Positions 14,726 through 23,198 of a DNA stretch of 31,300 nucleotides are shown here, in pieces. The notes under the pieces are model-generated. The model saw only the letters and a program-made list of their open reading frames with translations, did not search any database and was not told the origin of the DNA. Position numbers and translations under genes: made by a program. Every line of letters starts with the position of its first letter. Position 1 is the first letter of the stretch. Where the stretch lies: contig NZ_JASLGE010000091.1 in NCBI RefSeq assembly GCF_030150285.1, forward strand, positions 1 through 31,300. The letters are read 5' to 3'. The DNA comes from Pseudomonas sp. (GTDB lineage: Bacteria; Pseudomonadota; Gammaproteobacteria; Pseudomonadales; Pseudomonadaceae).

Positions 14726-15559
14726 CTAGCCATATCGACCGGTGATGTAGTCTTCGGTCTGTTTTTTGGCCGGGTTGGTAAACAAGGTGTCGGTATCGCC
14801 GTATTCGACCATTTTGCCCATGTACATAAAAGCGGTGTAGTCCGAAACCCGTGCTGCTTGCTGCATGTTGTGGGTCACGATGACGATGGTGAACTTGGAC
14901 TTGAGTTCGTAGATGAGCTCTTCGACTTTCAGTGTGGAGATCGGGTCCAGTGCCGAACACGGTTCATCGAGCAGCAAAACTTCAGGCTCAACCGCGATGG
15001 TACGGGCAATCACCAGACGCTGCTGCTGACCACCGGAAAGGCCCAGCGCCGAATCGTGCAGGCGGTCCTTGACCTCATCCCACAGGGCCGCGCCCTTGAG
15101 CGCCCATTCAACCGCTTCGTCCAGCACACGCTTTTTGTTGATGCCTTGAATCCGCAGGCCGTAGACCACGTTTTCGTAGATAGTCTTGGGGAACGGGTTA
15201 GGCTTCTGGAACACCATGCCTACCCGGCGACGCAGCTCGGCCACGTCTTCGCCCTTGCGGTAGATGTTGTTGCCGTACAGGTTGATTTCGCCCTCAACGC
15301 GGCAGCCATCAACCAGATCATTCATGCGGTTGAACGTGCGCAGCAAAGTCGATTTGCCGCAGCCCGACGGGCCGATAAAAGCCGTCACCCGTTGCTTGGG
15401 AATATTCAGGCTCACGTCATACAGCGCCTGTTTTTCGCCGTAGAACAGGTTAAGACCCGGCACTTCGATAGCGACTTCTTCGCTTTCCAGGCTCAAGCTT
15501 TGTTTGGTGCGACCCAAGGCGGACATGTTGATGCCGTGGGCTGAGGATTCATGCTGCAT
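14726..15559 (-). CDS. pstB: Phosphate ABC transporter ATP-binding protein
   Basis: PstB (277 residues) is the ATPase of the high-affinity phosphate importer. Walker A is GPSGCGKST (63-71), the Q-loop is MVFQKPNPFP, the ABC signature LSGGQ is at 174-178, and Walker B VLLLDEP is at 194-200; THNMQQAARVSD contains the switch histidine. A roughly 30-residue N-terminal extension precedes the ABC domain, as usual in Pseudomonas. The ATG at 15559 has GGAG seven bases upstream; an in-frame upstream start reads through repeat sequence and is rejected. Confidence 0.97.
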   Translation of the reverse strand: MQHESSAHGINMSALGRTKQSLSLESEEVAIEVPGLNLFYGEKQALYDVSLNIPKQRVTAFIGPSGCGKSTLLRTFNRMNDLVDGCRVEGEINLYGNNIYRKGEDVAELRRRVGMVFQKPNPFPKTIYENVVYGLRIQGINKKRVLDEAVEWALKGAALWDEVKDRLHDSALGLSGGQQQRLVIARTIAVEPEVLLLDEPCSALDPISTLKVEELIYELKSKFTIVIVTHNMQQAARVSDYTAFMYMGKMVEYGDTDTLFTNPAKKQTEDYITGRYG

Positions 15560-15577
15560 GGGCTCACTCCGTTCGTA

Positions 15578-15601
15578 GCTGCAAGCTTCTGGCTGCAAGC
15601 T
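15578..15601. repeat. Two GCTGCAAGCT repeats, pstA-pstB spacer
   Basis: Exact decamers GCTGCAAGCT at 15578-15587 and 15592-15601 lie in the 112-bp gap between pstA and pstB. With the copy at 14638-14647 they bracket pstB precisely. They read as AGCTTGCAGC on the transcribed strand and could fold into small hairpins affecting stability of the pst mRNA. Confidence 0.6.
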
Positions 15602-15671
15602 GCAAGTTTTTAGCAAAAGCGGCGGCGGCATTGAATGGGCCGCTTGTAACTCGCCGCTTGGGGCTTATCTA

Positions 15672-17342
15672 TCAGCTGTCCAGCGCCTTGTACTTCTCAC
15701 GCAGGTGGTTACGGATCCACACGGCCGACAAGTTCAGGGTCGCGATCACCAACACCAGCAGCAACGCCGTGGCGTACACCAGCGGGCGGGCCGCTTCGAC
15801 GTTGGGGCTCTGGAAGCCTACGTCATAAATGTGGAAGCCCAGGTGCATGATTTTCTGATCCAGGTGCAGGTACGGGTAGTTGCCGTCCAGCGGCAGCGAC
15901 GGTGCCAACTTGACCACGCCCACCAGCATCAATGGTGCCACCTCACCGGCCGCACGGGCCACCGCGAGGATCATGCCCGTCATCATGGCCGGGCTGGCCA
16001 TAGGCAGTACGATTTTCCACAGTGTTTCAGACTTGGTTGCACCCAGCGCCAGCGAACCTTCACGCACTGTACGCGGGATCCGTGCCAGGCCTTCTTCAGT
16101 GGCAACAATCACCACCGGCACGGCCAGCAGCGCCAGCGTCAACGAGGCCCACATCAGGCCCGGCGTACCGAAGGTCGGGGCCGGCAAGGCTTCAGCGAAG
16201 AACAACCGGTCCACCGAGCCGCCCAGCACATACACAAAGAAGCCCAGGCCAAACACGCCGTACACAATGGCCGGTACACCCGCCAGGTTGTTGACCGCAA
16301 TACGGATCACCCGGGTCAGGGTGTTTTGCTTGGCATATTCGCGCAGGTACACCGCCGCCAGTACGCCGAACGGGGTCACGATGACGGCCATGATCAACGT
16401 CATCATCACGGTGCCGAAGATCGCCGGGAAAATCCCGCCTTCGGTGTTGGCTTCACGCGGGTCCTGGCTCAGGAATTCCCAGATGTTGCCAAAGTACATG
16501 GCCAGCTTCTGCCAGCTGTTCATGCCATTTGGCTGGTAGGCCTTGACCACTTTACCGATGCTGATTTCCAGCTCTTTACCGTTGGCATCGCGGGCAGTGA
16601 GGCTGTCACGATTGAACTGCGCATGCAGCTCACCCAAGCGGTCTTCAATGGCCTTGTAACGCGCATTCAGCTCGGCACGTTCGGATTCCATATCCGCTTG
16701 AGCCTGCGGGGTCAGCTTGCCGTCCAGCTCGAGCTTGCGACCGTGCAGGCGGATACGCTCCAGCCCGTGGTTGATCGCGCCGATGTCTTTTTTCTCAAGC
16801 TGGCTCAGTTGTGCCGCCAGGTCGTTGACCCGCTTGACCCGCGCTTGCAGCTCAGGCCAGGCCGCTTGGCCTTCAGCAACGACTTTGCCGTTTTCTTTCA
16901 CATTGACCAGGTAGCCGTAAAAGTTGCCCCACTCGCGACGCTCAATGGCAATCAGCTCAGGCGGCGTGGTCTGGTTCACCAGCCACTCACCCACGACCCA
17001 GGTAAAGTCATTGCCGTTCAGGTCGCGGTTACCGACCTTGATCAGCTCGCGGGTCATAAACTCAGGGCCTTGGTCAGGCACGGGCAAGCCCGCGCTTTTC
17101 AAGCGCTCACGGGGGACCTCTTCCTTTTGCACCACTTCGCCGATCACCGTGTGATTGGCATCACCCGGCACGCTGTATTGCGCATGCACCAGGTCAGCCG
17201 GCCAAAAGTGGCCCAGACCGCGCACGGCAATCACCGACAGCAAGCCGATGGTCATGATGACGGCGATAGACACCGCGCCACCGCTGATCCAGACGCCAGG
17301 GGCGCCGCTTTTGAACCAGCCTTTGAGGGAGTTCTGTTTCAC
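15672..17342 (-). CDS. pstA: Phosphate ABC transporter permease PstA (large form)
   Basis: PstA (556 residues) is one of two inner-membrane permeases of the phosphate importer. One N-terminal transmembrane segment (about 17-40) is followed by a long, charged, coiled-coil-rich periplasmic insertion (about 45-290, for example AQLSQLEKKDIGAINHGLERI). The C-terminal permease domain (about 305-550) has the EAA loop GSLALGATKSETLWKIVLPMASPAM. E. coli PstA is about 296 residues, so roughly 250 residues are extra; this large form is usual in Pseudomonas. The start is a GTG at 17342 with AAGGAAGG upstream. The gene begins 15 bases after pstC. Confidence 0.95.
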   Translation of the reverse strand: MKQNSLKGWFKSGAPGVWISGGAVSIAVIMTIGLLSVIAVRGLGHFWPADLVHAQYSVPGDANHTVIGEVVQKEEVPRERLKSAGLPVPDQGPEFMTRELIKVGNRDLNGNDFTWVVGEWLVNQTTPPELIAIERREWGNFYGYLVNVKENGKVVAEGQAAWPELQARVKRVNDLAAQLSQLEKKDIGAINHGLERIRLHGRKLELDGKLTPQAQADMESERAELNARYKAIEDRLGELHAQFNRDSLTARDANGKELEISIGKVVKAYQPNGMNSWQKLAMYFGNIWEFLSQDPREANTEGGIFPAIFGTVMMTLIMAVIVTPFGVLAAVYLREYAKQNTLTRVIRIAVNNLAGVPAIVYGVFGLGFFVYVLGGSVDRLFFAEALPAPTFGTPGLMWASLTLALLAVPVVIVATEEGLARIPRTVREGSLALGATKSETLWKIVLPMASPAMMTGMILAVARAAGEVAPLMLVGVVKLAPSLPLDGNYPYLHLDQKIMHLGFHIYDVGFQSPNVEAARPLVYATALLLVLVIATLNLSAVWIRNHLREKYKALDS

Positions 17343-17357
17343 AGACTTCTACCTTCC

Positions 17358-19643
17358 TTAAAGCGACGAATATTTCTTGCGCAGACGCTGACGAATCAGC
17401 TCGGCGAGAGTGTTCATGATGAACGTGAACAGCAGCAGCACCAGTGCCGAGAGGAACAGCACGCGGTAGTGGCTGCCGCCAACTTCCGACTCAGGCATTT
17501 CTACCGCCACGTTCGCCGCCAAAGTGCGCAAGCCTTCGAACAGGTTCATTTCCATGACCGGGGTATTACCCGTAGCCATCAGTACGATCATCGTCTCGCC
17601 CACCGCACGGCCCATACCAATCATCAAGGCCGAGAAGATCCCCGGGCTGGCAGTCAGAATCACTACGCGGGTCATGGTTTGCCATGGCGTGGCACCCAGC
17701 GCCAGCGAACCCAGTGTCAAGCCGCGTGGCACGCTGAACACGGCGTCTTCAGCAATCGAGTAGATGTTCGGGATCACCGCGAAGCCCATCGCCAGGCCCA
17801 CTACCAGAGCGTTGCGCTGGTCGTACGTGATGCCCAGGTCATGGGAGATCCACAGGCGCATGTCGCCGCCAAAGAACCAGGCTTCCATGAACGGACTCAT
17901 GTACAGCGAGAACCCGCACATCAACAGAATCACGGGAATCAGGATCACGCTTTCCCAGCCATCCGGCACACGCAGGCGGATCGACTCCGGTAAGCGGCTC
18001 CAGGTAAAACCGGCCAGCAAAATACCAATCGGCATCAGCATCAGCAGGCTGAAGATCCCCGGCAGGTGCCCTTCCACATACGGAGCCAGAAACAGACCGG
18101 CGAAGAAGCCCAAGATAACCGTCGGCATCGCCTCCATCAGCTCGATTACCGGCTTGACCTTACGGCGCAGGCTCGGGGCCATGAAGTATGCGGTGTAAAT
18201 CGCGGCGGCAACGGCCAGCGGTGCAGCCAGCAACATGGCGTAGAACGCAGCCTTCAACGTACCGAAGGTCAGGGGGGCGAGGCTCATTTTCGGTTCGAAG
18301 TCGGTGTTGGCCGCTGTCGATTGCCACACGTATTTCGGCTCGTCGTAGTTCTCGTACCAGACCTTGCTCCACAGCGCGCTCCAGGACACTTCCGGGTGCG
18401 GGTTTTTCAAGGTCAGCGGCAGCAGCTTGCCACCCTCTTCCACAATGATGCGGTTGGCCCGTGGCGACAGCGCCATGATGCCAGGGCCTTCAGCGACCTT
18501 CTCAACCAGCAGGGTGCGGTGTGCGGTGCTGTGGAACACGCCGATTTCACCGGCAGCATCCAGGGCCAGGAAACCCTTGCGGCGCTGCTCGGCCGTGATT
18601 TCAACAATCGGCGAAGTGCCCATCTGGAAGCTGCGGATAAGCTTGAACCGCTGCTCGCCATCCGGATCACGGGCCATGAACCATTGGCTCAACCCGCCTT
18701 TGGAGTCACCGAAGATCAGCGAAATGCCACCCACCAGTTGAGTACTGGCAGTGATTTGCGCATCCGCATCGTCCAGCAGCTTGTAGCGACCGTTGAGGGT
18801 CTTGTCGCGCAAGCTGAATACATCCGCTTGGGCCCGGCCGTTCACGACGTACAACCACTGCTGACGCGGGTCAACGTAGAGTGCCTTGACCGCTTCGGTC
18901 ATCTGCGGCAAGTCGATACGCGTTTCAGAGTTAGTGACCTCGCCGGTCATCATGTTTTCTTCACGGGCCATCGACACCACGCTCAACTGCGCGCCGGTCG
19001 AACCCGCCAGCACCAGCGTTGAATCGTTGACGCTGAGGTTCACGTGGTCCAGCGGGCCGCCTTGCGGATCAAGCACGATTGGCGTTTCGCCGTACGGGTA
19101 TTCGATCGCTGGAGCGATGGTCTTTTTACCGTCCGGGTAGCTGACCCTATAAGTATGGCGAAACACCAGTGCCTGGCCGTTGGACAGGCCCAATGCGACG
19201 ACCGGGCTGCCCGGTTGGTCCTCACCGATCGAGGTCACGTGGGTGCCCGCGGGTAACGGCAAGTTAACCCGCGAGAGCTCCTCACCATTTTTCGCATTGA
19301 AGAACAGCGCCAGGCCCTTGTCGGACACCCGCATACCGACCTGGTTCTGCTCTTCGATCGCGATCATCAATGGCTTGCCAGCCTCCTGCATCCACACCGG
19401 CGTGATCGCTTGCCGGGCGGTGAGGTCTGCACCCTGGAACAGGGGGTACACGACGTAGGCGAGGAAGAAGAAAATCAACGTGATCGCGCCGAGAACAGCG
19501 AGACCGCCGATAAATACATACCAGCGGGTCAGGTGGTCCTTGAGCGCGCGAATGCGTCGCTTGCGTTGCAGTTCAGGCGTATTGAAATCAATGCGCTTGG
19601 GAGCGGATGTCGTAGTCATGGGAGAGTTGGCCAGATCATTCAT
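17358..19643 (-). CDS. pstC: Phosphate ABC transporter permease PstC (large form)
   Basis: PstC (761 residues) pairs with PstA to form the phosphate channel. One transmembrane helix (about 46-70) precedes a periplasmic region of about 350 residues rich in beta-strand, propeller-like repeats, and then the permease domain (about 460-755) with the EAA loop GSLALGATPWQTMTRVVILTASPG. E. coli PstC is about 320 residues. ATG at 19643 is preferred: AGGG lies seven bases upstream, though the predicted transcription start falls at nearly the same place (see the PHO box). A GTG at 19649 and an ATG at 19618 are alternatives. Confidence 0.94.
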   Translation of the reverse strand: MNDLANSPMTTTSAPKRIDFNTPELQRKRRIRALKDHLTRWYVFIGGLAVLGAITLIFFFLAYVVYPLFQGADLTARQAITPVWMQEAGKPLMIAIEEQNQVGMRVSDKGLALFFNAKNGEELSRVNLPLPAGTHVTSIGEDQPGSPVVALGLSNGQALVFRHTYRVSYPDGKKTIAPAIEYPYGETPIVLDPQGGPLDHVNLSVNDSTLVLAGSTGAQLSVVSMAREENMMTGEVTNSETRIDLPQMTEAVKALYVDPRQQWLYVVNGRAQADVFSLRDKTLNGRYKLLDDADAQITASTQLVGGISLIFGDSKGGLSQWFMARDPDGEQRFKLIRSFQMGTSPIVEITAEQRRKGFLALDAAGEIGVFHSTAHRTLLVEKVAEGPGIMALSPRANRIIVEEGGKLLPLTLKNPHPEVSWSALWSKVWYENYDEPKYVWQSTAANTDFEPKMSLAPLTFGTLKAAFYAMLLAAPLAVAAAIYTAYFMAPSLRRKVKPVIELMEAMPTVILGFFAGLFLAPYVEGHLPGIFSLLMLMPIGILLAGFTWSRLPESIRLRVPDGWESVILIPVILLMCGFSLYMSPFMEAWFFGGDMRLWISHDLGITYDQRNALVVGLAMGFAVIPNIYSIAEDAVFSVPRGLTLGSLALGATPWQTMTRVVILTASPGIFSALMIGMGRAVGETMIVLMATGNTPVMEMNLFEGLRTLAANVAVEMPESEVGGSHYRVLFLSALVLLLFTFIMNTLAELIRQRLRKKYSSL

Positions 19644-19649
19644 GCGCAC

Positions 19650-19694
19650 ACCCTAGCGGTCCTGTATGACAAAAAGATGACAAAGCAGTGACGC
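19650..19694 (-). promoter_or_regulatory. PHO box and promoter of pstC
   Basis: On the minus strand three 7-bp half-sites at 11-bp periodicity are visible: GCGTCAC (19688-19694), TTGTCAT (19677-19683) and TTGTCAT (19666-19672). The last two are close to the PhoB consensus CTGTCAT. Ten bases later is a possible -10, TAGGGT (19650-19655). This gives pstCAB-phoU its own phosphate-starvation promoter, independent of pstS. Confidence 0.75.
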
Positions 19695-19727
19695 AAAAAA
19701 GCCGCCGCCAAGTGGTGCTGGCAGCGG
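19695..19727 (-). terminator. Intrinsic terminator between pstS and pstC
   Basis: On the minus strand CCGCTGCCA (19719-19727) pairs with TGGCGGCGG (19702-19710) through one G-U pair around an 8-base loop, followed by C and six T. It lies directly upstream of the pstC PHO box and would stop most pstS transcripts, helping to produce far more PstS than transporter. Confidence 0.78.
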
Positions 19728-19764
19728 AATGGAAAATGAGGTGTATCCGTGGGTACGGCTCAAT

Positions 19765-19838
19765 CGGTGTAGCCGCTGCCCAAGGCTGCGAGGGCTGCAG
19801 AACAGACCTTACCGCAGCCTTGGGCAGCGACTACACCG
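19765..19838. repeat. REPIN (inverted REP pair)
   Basis: Two 26-bp arms (19765-19790 and 19813-19838) are inverted copies differing at one base, separated by 22 bp. The arm, of the type CGCAGCCTTGGGCAGCGACTACAC, matches the REP-like sequence at 12652-12675. It lies in the 3' region of the pstS transcript and may stabilise it by forming a long hairpin. Confidence 0.85.
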
Positions 19839-19861
19839 TTACTCAAGTGCCCTGAAAAGGC

Positions 19862-20848
19862 TTAGTTGCCTTCTTTCAGACCCAGGTCAGCCAGGGCTTT
19901 TGCGGCCACTTTGGCTGGCAGCGGGATGTAGCCGTCTTTGACAACCACTTCCTGGCCTTGCTTGGACAGCACCAACTTGATGAACTCAGCTTCCAGCGGG
20001 GCCAGAGGCTTGTTAGGTGCCTTGTTCACGTACACGTAGAGGAAGCGCGACAGCGGGTACTTGCCGTTCAGTGCGTTTTCTTCGGTGTCTTCGATGAAGT
20101 CAGTGCCGCCTTTCTTGGCCAACGCTACAGTTTTAACGCTGGAGGTTTTGTAGCCGATACCCGAGTAGCCGATACCGTTCAGCGAGGAGCTGATCGACTG
20201 CACGACCGAAGCCGAGCCCGGTTGTTCGTTCACGTTAGGCTTGAAGTCGCCTTTGCACAGGGCTTCTTCTTTGAAGTAACCGTACGTGCCGGATACCGAG
20301 TTACGACCGAACAGTTGAACCGGCTTGTTGGCCAGGTCGCCAGTCACACCCAGGTCGCCCCAGGTTTTGATGTCCGACTTGCCGCCACACAGACGCGTCG
20401 ACGAGAACACGGCATCAACCTGTTCCATGGTCATGTGCTTGATCGGGTTGTCTTTGTGCACGAACACTGCCAAGGCATCCACAGCCACCGGAATAGCGGT
20501 CGGCTTGTAACCGTACTTCTGCTCGAAAGCTGCCAGTTCGGTGTCTTTCATTTTACGGCTCATCGGGCCCAGGTTAGCGGTGCCTTCAGTGATTGCAGGT
20601 GGCGCGGTCGAAGAACCGGCAGCCTGAATCTGGATGTTCACGTTCGGGTATTCTTTTTTGTAAGCTTCAGCCCACAAAGTCATCAGGTTCGCCAGGGTAT
20701 CGGAACCGACGCTGGAGAGGTTCCCCGACACACCGGTAGTCTTGGTATAAGCCGGGATAGCCGGATCAACACCCGCGGCAACCGCATTCACAGTTGCAAC
20801 GCCAGCGGCAACAAAAGTCATGGCCGCCATCAAACGCTTCAGTTTCAT
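19862..20848 (-). CDS. pstS: Periplasmic phosphate-binding protein PstS
   Basis: PstS (328 residues) captures phosphate in the periplasm for PstCA. A signal peptide covers about residues 1-25. Phosphate-contacting loops are visible: SVGSDT (46-51), AAGSST (76-81), MSRKM (96-100) and GRNSVSGTYGYF (181-192). Cys154 and Cys198 could form a disulfide. AGGAG lies six bases before the ATG. It is transcribed from a strong PHO-box promoter and separated from pstC by a terminator and a REPIN. Confidence 0.97.
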   Translation of the reverse strand: MKLKRLMAAMTFVAAGVATVNAVAAGVDPAIPAYTKTTGVSGNLSSVGSDTLANLMTLWAEAYKKEYPNVNIQIQAAGSSTAPPAITEGTANLGPMSRKMKDTELAAFEQKYGYKPTAIPVAVDALAVFVHKDNPIKHMTMEQVDAVFSSTRLCGGKSDIKTWGDLGVTGDLANKPVQLFGRNSVSGTYGYFKEEALCKGDFKPNVNEQPGSASVVQSISSSLNGIGYSGIGYKTSSVKTVALAKKGGTDFIEDTEENALNGKYPLSRFLYVYVNKAPNKPLAPLEAEFIKLVLSKQGQEVVVKDGYIPLPAKVAAKALADLGLKEGN

Positions 20849-20888
20849 GCCTTACTCCTAGCAAACGGGGTTAGATGAATCGGGGGCC

Positions 20889-20944
20889 AGTATCAGCAGG
20901 CCGTATGACCACTCTATGAACCGAATGTGACAATTATATGAAAG
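20889..20944 (-). promoter_or_regulatory. PHO box array and -10 of pstS
   Basis: On the minus strand four 11-bp units follow one another: CTTTCAT-ATAA, TTGTCAC-ATTC, GGTTCAT-AGAG and TGGTCAT-ACGG (20901-20944). Each begins with a variant of the PhoB half-site CTGTCAT, so two PhoB dimers could bind. A -10 GATACT (20889-20894) lies 10 bp beyond the last half-site, the usual geometry where PhoB replaces the -35. Confidence 0.82.
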
Positions 20945-21043
20945 GCCATCATTGAACCTGGAATGAGTGCCCTGAGTGCGCATGTACAGACGTGTCAGGT
21001 GTGCCCTTTCTGAAGGGCTAGGCGAGGGTTTTGAATGTCAGCA

Positions 21044-21080
21044 CGCCACTGAGCGTCTACGCCGTAGACACCCAGTGGCG
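21044..21080 (-). terminator. Long hairpin downstream of the MFS gene
   Basis: CGCCACTG (21044-21051) pairs with CAGTGGCG (21073-21080) and GTCTACG (21055-21061) with CGTAGAC (21063-21069), with a symmetric 3x3 internal loop and a single-base apex. It lies 21 bases beyond the MFS stop codon. The minus-strand tail has no T run, so it may be a processing/stability hairpin rather than a true terminator. A second small dyad, GCCCTT-TCTG-AAGGGC, is at 21003-21018. Confidence 0.55.
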
Positions 21081-21101
21081 ATGAGCAAGACTAAGGTGCC
21101 A

Positions 21102-22391
21102 TCAGCGGCCTTTTTTCCACAGGTAAGCGCCGACCAGCAAGCCCATCGTGCAGATGATTGCCACGTAATACGCCGGGCCCATCGGGCTTTCTTTAAGCAA
21201 CAAGGTCACGGCCATGGGCGTCAGGCCGCCGAAAATGGCATAGGCCAGGTTGTACGAAAACGACAAACCGCTGAACCGCACCACGGCCGGAAACGCTTTG
21301 ACCATCACATACGGTACCGCGCCGATGACACCCACAAACAAACCGCTCAAGGCATACAACGGAAACAGCCAGTCAGGGTGTTGCAACAGGCTGTGATAGA
21401 ACGTCCATGTGGTGATCAGCAAAGCAGCGCACCCCACCACAAACACTTTGCCGGCCCCAAAACGATCCGCTAATGCACCCGATGCGATGCAACCCAGGCT
21501 CAGAAATACGATGGCCAGGCTGTTGGCTTTGAGTGCGACCGTTGCCGAGAAGCCATACACCGTTTGCAACACGGTCGGCGTCATCAGGATCACGACAATG
21601 ATCCCGGCAGACAGCAGCCAGGTCAGCAACATGGAGATGGCAATCGCCCCGCGATGTTCGCGCAGCACGGTTTTAAGCGGCACTTCTTCGGCCAAGGCCT
21701 TACGCAGTTGCAGCTCTGCGAACACCGGCGTTTCGTGCAGCCAACGGCGCAGGTACACCGAGAACAGACCAAATACGCCGCCCATCAGGAAAGGGATGCG
21801 CCACGCGTAATCCGACACTTCGGCCGGGGTGTAAATCGTATTAATAGCCGTGGCCATCAACGAGCCCAGCAAAATACCGGCGGTCAGCCCGCAGGTCAGC
21901 GTGCCGCAGGCATAACCCACATGGCGCGGCGGCACGTGCTCAGCCACGAACACCCAGGCACCCGGTACTTCACCGCCAATCGCAGCGCCTTGAATCACGC
22001 GCATCAGTAATAACAGGATGGGTGCCCACATGCCGATCTGCGCATAGGTTGGCAACAGCCCCATGATCAGCGTCGGCACGGCCATCATGAAGATGCTCAA
22101 GGTGAACATCTTTTTGCGTCCCAGCAGGTCACCAAAATGCGCCATGACAATGCCGCCCAGCGGCCGAGCCAAGTAGCCAGCCGCAAAGATGCCGAAGGTT
22201 TGCATCAGGCGTAGCCACTCAGGCATGTCGGCCGGAAAGAATAATTTCCCGACCACGGTGGCAAAGAACACAAAAATTATGAAATCGTAAAACTCCAGTG
22301 CACCGCCCAACGCAGACAGCGACAATGTTTTGTAGTCATTACGGGTTAACGGCCGCGAAGGCGGCACAGCACTGGAAGGCTCTGTGATCAT
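21102..22391 (-). CDS. MHS-family MFS transporter
   Basis: This 429-residue inner-membrane protein belongs to the metabolite:H+ symporter branch of the major facilitator superfamily. About 12 hydrophobic segments are present. The signature between helices 2 and 3, GGIVMAHFGDLLGRKKMFTLS, is intact, and the ALGGALEFYDFIIF first helix is typical of MHS members that carry citrate, proline/betaine, ketoglutarate or shikimate. Substrate cannot be assigned. It lies upstream of pstS on the same strand, a neighbourhood seen in other Pseudomonas, but its own structure-rich 3' end and the PHO promoter separate it from the pst genes. Confidence 0.87.
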   Translation of the reverse strand: MITEPSSAVPPSRPLTRNDYKTLSLSALGGALEFYDFIIFVFFATVVGKLFFPADMPEWLRLMQTFGIFAAGYLARPLGGIVMAHFGDLLGRKKMFTLSIFMMAVPTLIMGLLPTYAQIGMWAPILLLLMRVIQGAAIGGEVPGAWVFVAEHVPPRHVGYACGTLTCGLTAGILLGSLMATAINTIYTPAEVSDYAWRIPFLMGGVFGLFSVYLRRWLHETPVFAELQLRKALAEEVPLKTVLREHRGAIAISMLLTWLLSAGIIVVILMTPTVLQTVYGFSATVALKANSLAIVFLSLGCIASGALADRFGAGKVFVVGCAALLITTWTFYHSLLQHPDWLFPLYALSGLFVGVIGAVPYVMVKAFPAVVRFSGLSFSYNLAYAIFGGLTPMAVTLLLKESPMGPAYYVAIICTMGLLVGAYLWKKGR

Positions 22392-22769
22392 GAAGGATGG
22401 CTTCTCTTATTAGGCTAGGCAAAAAAGCTGCAGCTACGCCAGCAGGGGCAAGGCAGGTTTGAAAGATAACAAATTGTGTACCAAAGCACAGAGCTAGACG
22501 CACAGCCTGTTCAAAAAGCAGAAACAGAAGGTCGTCGGCCGGGCTGGTGCCCGATATACTCGCTGGCGTTAACACACCTCCGATAGCTTCTGGGGTTGCT
22601 GTGCGAAGACGCCCGCCGGGCTGTCACCCATCCATTTCGCAGGGCTTTCCCCTTGGCGCGGCTTATGAAGAACGTGACGAACGTAGTATGTTCGGGCTGA
22701 ATCGTTTTTCTAAAGACGTTTATTCACCCGCAGTACACATGAAGAATCACGGGTCAGAGGCCCAATGGC
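22392..22769. other. Divergent intergenic region, MFS / thioesterase
   Basis: This 378-bp region should hold the promoters of both flanking genes. A TATACT hexamer at about 22554-22559 (plus strand) is a possible -10 without a good -35. A short open frame from an ATG at 22688 exists but has no ribosome site and runs into the thioesterase gene in another frame, so it is not called. No dyads stand out. Confidence 0.4.
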
Positions 22770-23171
22770 ATGCTAGAGCTCGAACAAGAAGATCCAATCC
22801 CGCAAGGTGACCTCGCCTTGCAAATCACCGCCCTGCCACGCGAAACCAACGGCTTTGGCGATATTTTTGGTGGCTGGCTGGTCGCGCAAATGGACTTGGC
22901 AGGGACCGCCATGGCCAGCAAGGTGGCCGGTGGCCGCGTCGCCACGGTCGCCATCGATCGCATGGCCTTTCTGGTGCCGGTGGCGGTGGGCGCGCAATTG
23001 TCGTTCTACACCCAGGCGTTGGAAATCGGCCGCAGCTCCATCCAGATGATGGTTGAAGTGTGGAGCGACGACCCGCTGTCCAGCGAGTGGCGCAAAGTCA
23101 CCGAAGCGGTGTTTGTGTTCGTTGCCATTGATGGCAGCGGCCGTACCCGTTCCGTTCCGCCACGCCGTTAA
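22770..23171 (+). CDS. Hotdog-fold acyl-CoA thioesterase (YciA-like)
   Basis: This 133-residue cytoplasmic enzyme should hydrolyse acyl-CoA to acid and CoA. The hotdog signature RETNGFGDIFGGWLVAQMD (24-42) carries the Asn27 and Asp42 positions used in YciA-type catalysis, and VATVAIDRMAFLVPVAVG is the conserved central strand. Length is normal for YciA. Chain-length preference is unknown. The ATG is nine bases after AGAGG. It is 27 bp from the mutarotase gene and probably co-transcribed with it. Confidence 0.88.
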   Translation: MLELEQEDPIPQGDLALQITALPRETNGFGDIFGGWLVAQMDLAGTAMASKVAGGRVATVAIDRMAFLVPVAVGAQLSFYTQALEIGRSSIQMMVEVWSDDPLSSEWRKVTEAVFVFVAIDGSGRTRSVPPRR

Positions 23172-23198
23172 CCCTCGCCCACCGAGAGAGAACCTGCC

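Noticed and set aside
15705..17993. Open frame of 762 codons on the plus strand
   Set aside because: It is antisense to pstA and pstC, extremely rich in His, Gln and Arg, has no ribosome site, and matches no family; it is a by-product of GC-rich codon bias.
18066..19022. Open frame of 318 codons on the plus strand across pstC
   Set aside because: It is antisense to pstC with no start signal or family resemblance.
22547..22810. Short open frame upstream of the thioesterase gene
   Set aside because: No ribosome site and it overlaps the real gene start in a different frame; composition is not protein-like.
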